A stretch of DNA of 64,000 nt from Scylla paramamosain. Its lineage: Eukaryota > Arthropoda > Malacostraca > Decapoda > Portunidae. Below are positions 58,455 to 64,000 of the stretch, piece by piece; within the stretch, counting starts at the first letter, position 1; each line of letters begins with the position of its first letter. The stretch lies in the NCBI RefSeq assembly GCF_035594125.1, contig NC_087173.1:2578986-2642985 (forward strand). Reading direction: 5' to 3'. A program made the translations under genes and the position numbers. A model generated the notes under the pieces. The model saw only the letters and a list, made by a program, of their open reading frames with translations. It searched no databases and had not been told where the DNA came from.

Positions 58455-58960
58455 TTTTTTATTAATCCATCTATCTATTTACATGTCTGCCTTTGTCTTT
58501 ATCCATCAGTCTATTTATCTATTTATATATTCACATATTCGTATTAATCTATCTTGTATCTTTCTATCTCTTTCCGAGTAATTTGATTTAATTCCTTTTA
58601 TCTTTATTCAAGGTCTCCTAAGTAATTTTCATTTTACGTATCTTCCTTTCCCTGATTTTCTCGTTATTTTTCATTTTGCTTATCTATACATCTACCTGTT
58701 TATATTAATTTATCTTGCATTTCTCTACGTCTTTTCCAGGCATCTAATTTCATTGTTGCTATTCTTATCTAAGGAATCCGAAGTAATTCCCATTTTACAT
58801 TATATCTCTTCCCTTAATTTTTCCGTGCCTTTTCATTTTATATTACCTTTCTTTTTCTTTTTATCATATATCTTCTGTAACTTCCATTTCAAATATTTCT
58901 TACGTTAATTTTTTGCGTTACTTTTCATTTAATCTTCCTTTCATTTTTTTTCCATTATTT
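58455..58960. repeat. T-rich ~160 bp tandem repeat, 2-3 copies
   Basis: ATTAATCTATCTTGTATCTT...AAGTAATTTTCATTTTACGT near 58543 is repeated as ATTAATTTATCTTGCATTTC...AAGTAATTCCCATTTTACAT near 58704. A partial third copy is suggested by 58865 onward. Confidence 0.7.
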
Positions 58961-58992
58961 TCATCATATCTTCATCAAAAACCACACACACA

Positions 58993-59080
58993 TGACGTCA
59001 GCCCCACCACAATGCCGCAGCCTCCATCAACACAAGGCGGGGGCTGCAGGCGATGCGCTCCCTTGCCACCAGAGGGCTGC
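58993..59080 (+). promoter_or_regulatory. CRE palindrome and CTCF-like motif
   Basis: TGACGTCA at 58993-59000 and CCACCAGAGGGCTGC at 59066-59080. The latter agrees with the CTCF consensus at all but one position. Known: CTCF is conserved in arthropods and binds insulator and loop-anchor sites. Function here is inference. Confidence 0.35.
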
Positions 59081-59185
59081 TTGGGGCCACGTAGCGGGGA
59101 GGTGTAGAGATCAGACAAGTGAGTGGATTGTGGTGGCGGGAAAACACATGATGAAGCTGATCTTTATTTCTCTAACAGTGAGTGC

Positions 59186-59404
59186 AGACCGAATTCTGGA
59201 ACACCTCTGCTGGCACCTCGATTACTTTCAAAATGCTGCAATTAAAGTTACACGGTTTTCAATGGTGTTTGTATGGCTGTAGTGACAAATTAAAACATTT
59301 CTACAATATTAACACGAGAAACACTCTTGAGAACACAGCTAAATGTCTCTGGGGCCTTTGAAAAATAGTCGTGGCGTGAGAGAGAGCGTTTCGTAATGCC
59401 GGTC
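59186..59404 (-). mobile_element. MITE-like element, copy 3 (inverted)
   Basis: Read on the - strand it starts ACCGGCATTACGAAACGCTC and ends GGAACACC...GGTGTTCCAGAATTCGGTC-type sequence, so the ends are inverted repeats. Interior TTTTTCAAAGGCCCCAGAGA, TTCTCAAGAGTGTTTCTCGT and TGTCACTACAGCC match copy 1. It is the opposite orientation to the copy 120 bp downstream. Confidence 0.78.
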
Positions 59405-59496
59405 TTCGTCAGAAACATGAATAAAGATTTGTTGCTTCATCCTGCGCTTCCTCACCACTACAATCCACTGAGGAATGGGAGTGCATTGTCATTTGA

Positions 59497-59511
59497 CCGC
59501 AAGATGGCAGG
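59497..59511 (+). promoter_or_regulatory. CTCF-like motif (AGATGGC core)
   Basis: CCGCAAGATGGCAGG lies between the two inverted MITE copies and is in the same orientation as the motif at 59066. A few positions deviate from the consensus. Confidence 0.25.
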
Positions 59512-59523
59512 ATGCTTTTAGTT

Positions 59524-59743
59524 CCAGTGTTCAGAAACGGTTTGCTCTCTCACCACGATCTCACCACGACTATTTTCAAAGGGCACAGAGATGATTAGCA
59601 GAGTTGTCATGAGTGTTTCTCCTGTTAATAGCATATAAATCTTGTTGCTATCACTAGAGCCGTAAAAGCACCCTTAAAAACCTGTGTAACTTCAAATAGA
59701 GCCTTAATTGTCGTGGAAAGTAAAAGCGTTTCAGAATACACTC
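59524..59743 (+). mobile_element. MITE-like element, copy 4
   Basis: Starts CCAGTGTTCAGAAACGGTTT and ends AAGCGTTTCAGAATACACTCC. The end reverse-complements to GGAGTGTATTCTGAAACGCTT, matching the start apart from an indel. Interior TTTTCAAAGGGCACAGAGAT, TGAGTGTTTCTCCTGTTAAT and AGCCGTAAAAGCACCCTT match copies 1 and 2. It has a small internal duplication (CTCACCACGA twice). Confidence 0.82.
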
Positions 59744-60300
59744 CTTCATTTCCTATCAGATCAGGACAGGCACTGCTTATGATGGAGTTTCCGTGGCGTG
59801 TGTCTTTGTATTTTTATTCTGGTATTCTTAATTTTATCGTATTCTCTCTCTTCCTCTCCGTGTCGTGCCGTACCTTCCCTCTCTCTCTCTCTTTGGGTGT
59901 ATGTGGAGTTCTGTTTCCCCTGCTTCCCCACTGCCAGCCGCCCCAAGCCCCTGTCACGCCCTCATACATAAAGATACGCTCTGGGGATGACACAACCTCG
60001 CTATCACCAGTAAATCAATTTCACGGTCAAAATACAATCCACTGGCGACTCTGCCCACCTGTATTTGTAGCACAGCGCTCACTGACTTGAACGCGCGGAC
60101 CAACTGAGGCTTAAAATGGCATCTGGGCGATTACATAATGACGGGAAACAATAAATAATGGAAAGATTTATGATAAAATAAACTATCCTCCCTTTTTTTG
60201 GTACACGTGCTTTACATTCATCATCAATCGCTTCAAACACCAAGCAAATGGGAGCAACATTGTTTGTGACTGTAGATATTGCTGTGTGTTGCCCAATGGT
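59744..60300. other. single-copy sequence, nothing recognised
   Basis: A 125-codon + frame (59713-60090) has no recognisable domain. Short CT stretch near 59878-59892. Confidence 0.35.
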
Positions 60301-61180
<880 letters not shown>

Positions 61181-61577
61181 AAATGGTCGTATGTACTGCA
61201 CACAATAAATTGACACAGACAACGATAAGAGAGGGAGAGGAATCAAGAAGAGAATCCCTGATAGAAACGAAAAAAAGAAGAAAGAAAAGGAAGAAAACAA
61301 AACACGAAAGGAAGAAGCTATCACCAAAAAAACAGAGGAACAAAAAAAAAAAAGTCAACAAACACTTGAATTTTAAAGCAAACACGAACAATACGATAAA
61401 AAATTTGAATGGAAAGTAACGAATTTAAAAACAGAAAGGGAATAAAAAGGAGGTAAAAGAAAAAAAAGGATGAAAAACCGGAAAAAACCTGGGATACATA
61501 AAAGTATTTAGTTATATTGCATCAGTATAGAGATCATACTTCCTGTTTTGTCTCTTTGAACTTCACGTGGCCAATCA
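61181..61577. other. A-rich sequence
   Basis: Poly(A)-rich with GAAAAAG words. No gene is seen. Confidence 0.5.
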
Positions 61578-61763
<186 letters not shown>

Positions 61764-61859
61764 CATGGCGTTCACGAGGCTGATATATTTTCCATTTTAC
61801 TTTGAATATTATTTCGCTAAAAAGTCGAGGCATTTTTAAGTAAACAGTTGCAATGGATT

Positions 61860-61975
61860 TATAAATAAATAAATAAATAAATAAATGCACGACCGAATGA
61901 ATGAATGAATGAATGAATGAACGAACGGATGAATGAATGAATGAACGAACGAACGAACGGATGAATGAATGAGAT
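61860..61975. repeat. (AAAT)n and (GAAT/GAAC)n tetranucleotides
   Basis: AAAT units at about 61860-61885. GAAT and GAAC units with GGAT interruptions at about 61894-61972. Confidence 0.93.
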
Positions 61976-62098
61976 AACGAGCCGAGCGTTAACGAGAGCG
62001 TGGGATGAAAGAATCGGAAAAGGAGAGGAATAAATGAATGTTGAAAAGTAAACCGCATCACTTTCATTTTGATTGGCAATTATTACTTTTCCTGGTTT

Positions 62099-62103
<5 letters not shown>

Positions 62104-62180
<77 letters not shown>

Positions 62181-62348
62181 CTCCATTCTCTCTCTTTTTA
62201 CTCCTGTCGCTCTCCCTTCCTCCATGTCTTTCTATACCATTCTATCTCTCTTTACAATTCTCCCTTCTGCGTTGATTTCCTTCCCTCTCCGTCTCCCTCT
62301 CAATGTCTTTCCCTTCCCTCCTCCACGTATCTTCTTTTTCCCCTCAGG
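62104..62348. repeat. (TC)n and polypyrimidine tract
   Basis: TC run at 62104-62174 followed by C/T-rich sequence up to an AG at 62347-62348. Confidence 0.93.
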
Positions 62349-62390
62349 TACACTCAGGTAAGTCGCCTCTCGGTCATCAAGAAGCGGAGG
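62349..62390 (+). other. candidate 42-nt microexon (unproven)
   Basis: A long pyrimidine tract ends in CCCCTCAG (62341-62348), an ideal acceptor. The next 42 bases are followed by a consensus donor GGAG|GTAAGT (GT at 62391). An internal second donor, CTCAG|GTAAGT, lies at 62359. With phase 1 at both ends the segment encodes YTQVSRLSVIKKR, and its 3' half uses C/G-ending codons (GTC ATC AAG AAG CGG) unlike its surroundings. Forty-two bases is a multiple of three, as expected of a cassette microexon. Against it: C/T tracts are abundant here by chance, the peptide is too short to identify, and no neighbouring exon is visible. Confidence 0.25.
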
Positions 62391-63180
62391 TAAGTCAATA
62401 AAGGGTGGAGATGCAATGCCCTTCGTGGCGTCTTAATGAGGCAAGGCACACCTGGAGTTACCTGAGGGAGTGAGCAGTGATTGGTGAAGCGTGTTACCTC
62501 AAATGCTCGGTGACTGTTATAAGTTCACCTTCCTTCAGTCCTTTCCTCCTTCCTTCACTTTACCTGGTCTGAGTGAAAGGGTTCCTGTATTGTGTGGCCT
62601 TCTGGTTGCTTTTCATCTGTGTTTTGTATATATATATTTTGTGTGGTTCTTACTTTATCGCTTTATTTCATTTTAAGACCCTAAGCAAATAAGTTACTAA
62701 TGCAACACGAAACTGCAGATGAATCACAACCAAGGCAAAATAAAGGGAATGCAAAACAAGAGGGGTCAATCAGTATATACGAAACACAAAAACGTCCTCC
62801 TTTACTAACACTCAAGGCAGGTAAGTCATGAAAAACAGACAGCTAAATCCCAACAGAAAGCGAATTTTCCCTGTCACTCTTAAAAAACTAAATAAATAAA
62901 TAAATAAAGGTAAACAATATATATCTATGAATTCCCCCCAAAAAAAAAAAAATAATATAAATAATTCACACCAAGACAAGCAAACAACCAAAACAAACAA
63001 GCAAGATCCAACAGAAAACGAAACTTCTAACCATCTATCCTTCGCTAAACAACACCTCAAAAAAACGCGAAAAAAAAAACAAAAACAAAGAAAGATCAAG
63101 AATCAGCAGATCCACTGGACCTTACGAGACTGTCATTGATAAGTAATCCAATCTGATTTAAAGTAAGAGATTCGAGATAG
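62391..63180. other. AT-rich single-copy sequence
   Basis: Poly(A)-rich with AACAAAC words near 62940-63090. No gene was recognised. Confidence 0.45.

Positions 63181-64000
<820 letters not shown>

Overview
The window looks like intergenic or intronic DNA from a large, repeat-rich arthropod genome, most probably a decapod crustacean (a crab is plausible). The evidence is indirect. There are about 42 long (AG)n/(CT)n tracts plus many (CA)n, (GGA)n and (AGT)n tracts. TTAGG-like blocks, the arthropod telomere-type motif, occur internally. Two eukaryotic tRNA-Glu genes carry internal A and B boxes. The LINE and short-repeat families are of a kind I associate with crustaceans. The species call is inference.

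Only a few elements can be defended as genes or gene remnants. Two tRNA-Glu genes lie on the + strand: anticodon CTC at 41935-42006 and anticodon TTC at 44386-44457. One 5'-truncated non-LTR retrotransposon at 46088-47941 (- strand) keeps an essentially complete reverse transcriptase ORF (LINE family A). Two more 3' fragments of family A lie at 31394-31735 (+) and 34100-34345 (-). A second LINE family (B, CR1-like C-terminus) has one longer fragment at 50936-51411 and several 3'-tail copies near 11.0, 11.2, 39.4, 56.2 and probably 57.65 kb. A ~215-bp short-inverted-terminal-repeat element (MITE-like) recurs at 14.8, 43.3, 54.8, 59.2 and 59.5 kb. A ~0.96-kb segment at 53.12-54.08 kb has imperfect ~45-bp terminal inverted repeats and looks like a decayed DNA transposon.

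Layout: 0-7.3 kb is microsatellites, polypurine/polypyrimidine blocks and two minisatellites. 7.3-8.1 kb is a degenerate ~150-bp tandem array. 8.6-9.2 and 12.5-14.3 kb hold promoter-like patches (CRE, E-box, CCAAT). 17.5-20.3 kb is A- and purine-rich with nested tandem duplications. 22-30 kb is mostly simple sequence. 30.7-31.9 kb is a ~125-bp satellite split by a LINE insertion. 32-36 kb is several diverged tandem arrays. 38.2-39.2 kb is CpG-rich single-copy DNA. 42-44.5 kb is the tRNA pair flanking a MITE and a higher-order CTA repeat. 46-48 kb is the LINE. 51.4-54.1 kb is CpG-bearing single-copy DNA plus the DNA transposon. 56.7-58.1 kb is TTAGG-like DNA. 59.0-59.75 kb is an inverted MITE pair with CTCF-like motifs. 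60-64 kb is polypurine DNA.

No host protein-coding gene is confidently visible. Two short exon-like segments (1957-2039 and 62349-62390) are offered only as candidates. Nearly all open frames in the window are read-through of simple repeats. The features do not form a pathway. The most notable structure is the number of sequence-unrelated, low-copy, strongly diverged tandem arrays with 70-165-bp units that make up much of the non-microsatellite DNA. Repeat boundaries and periods were read by eye and are approximate.
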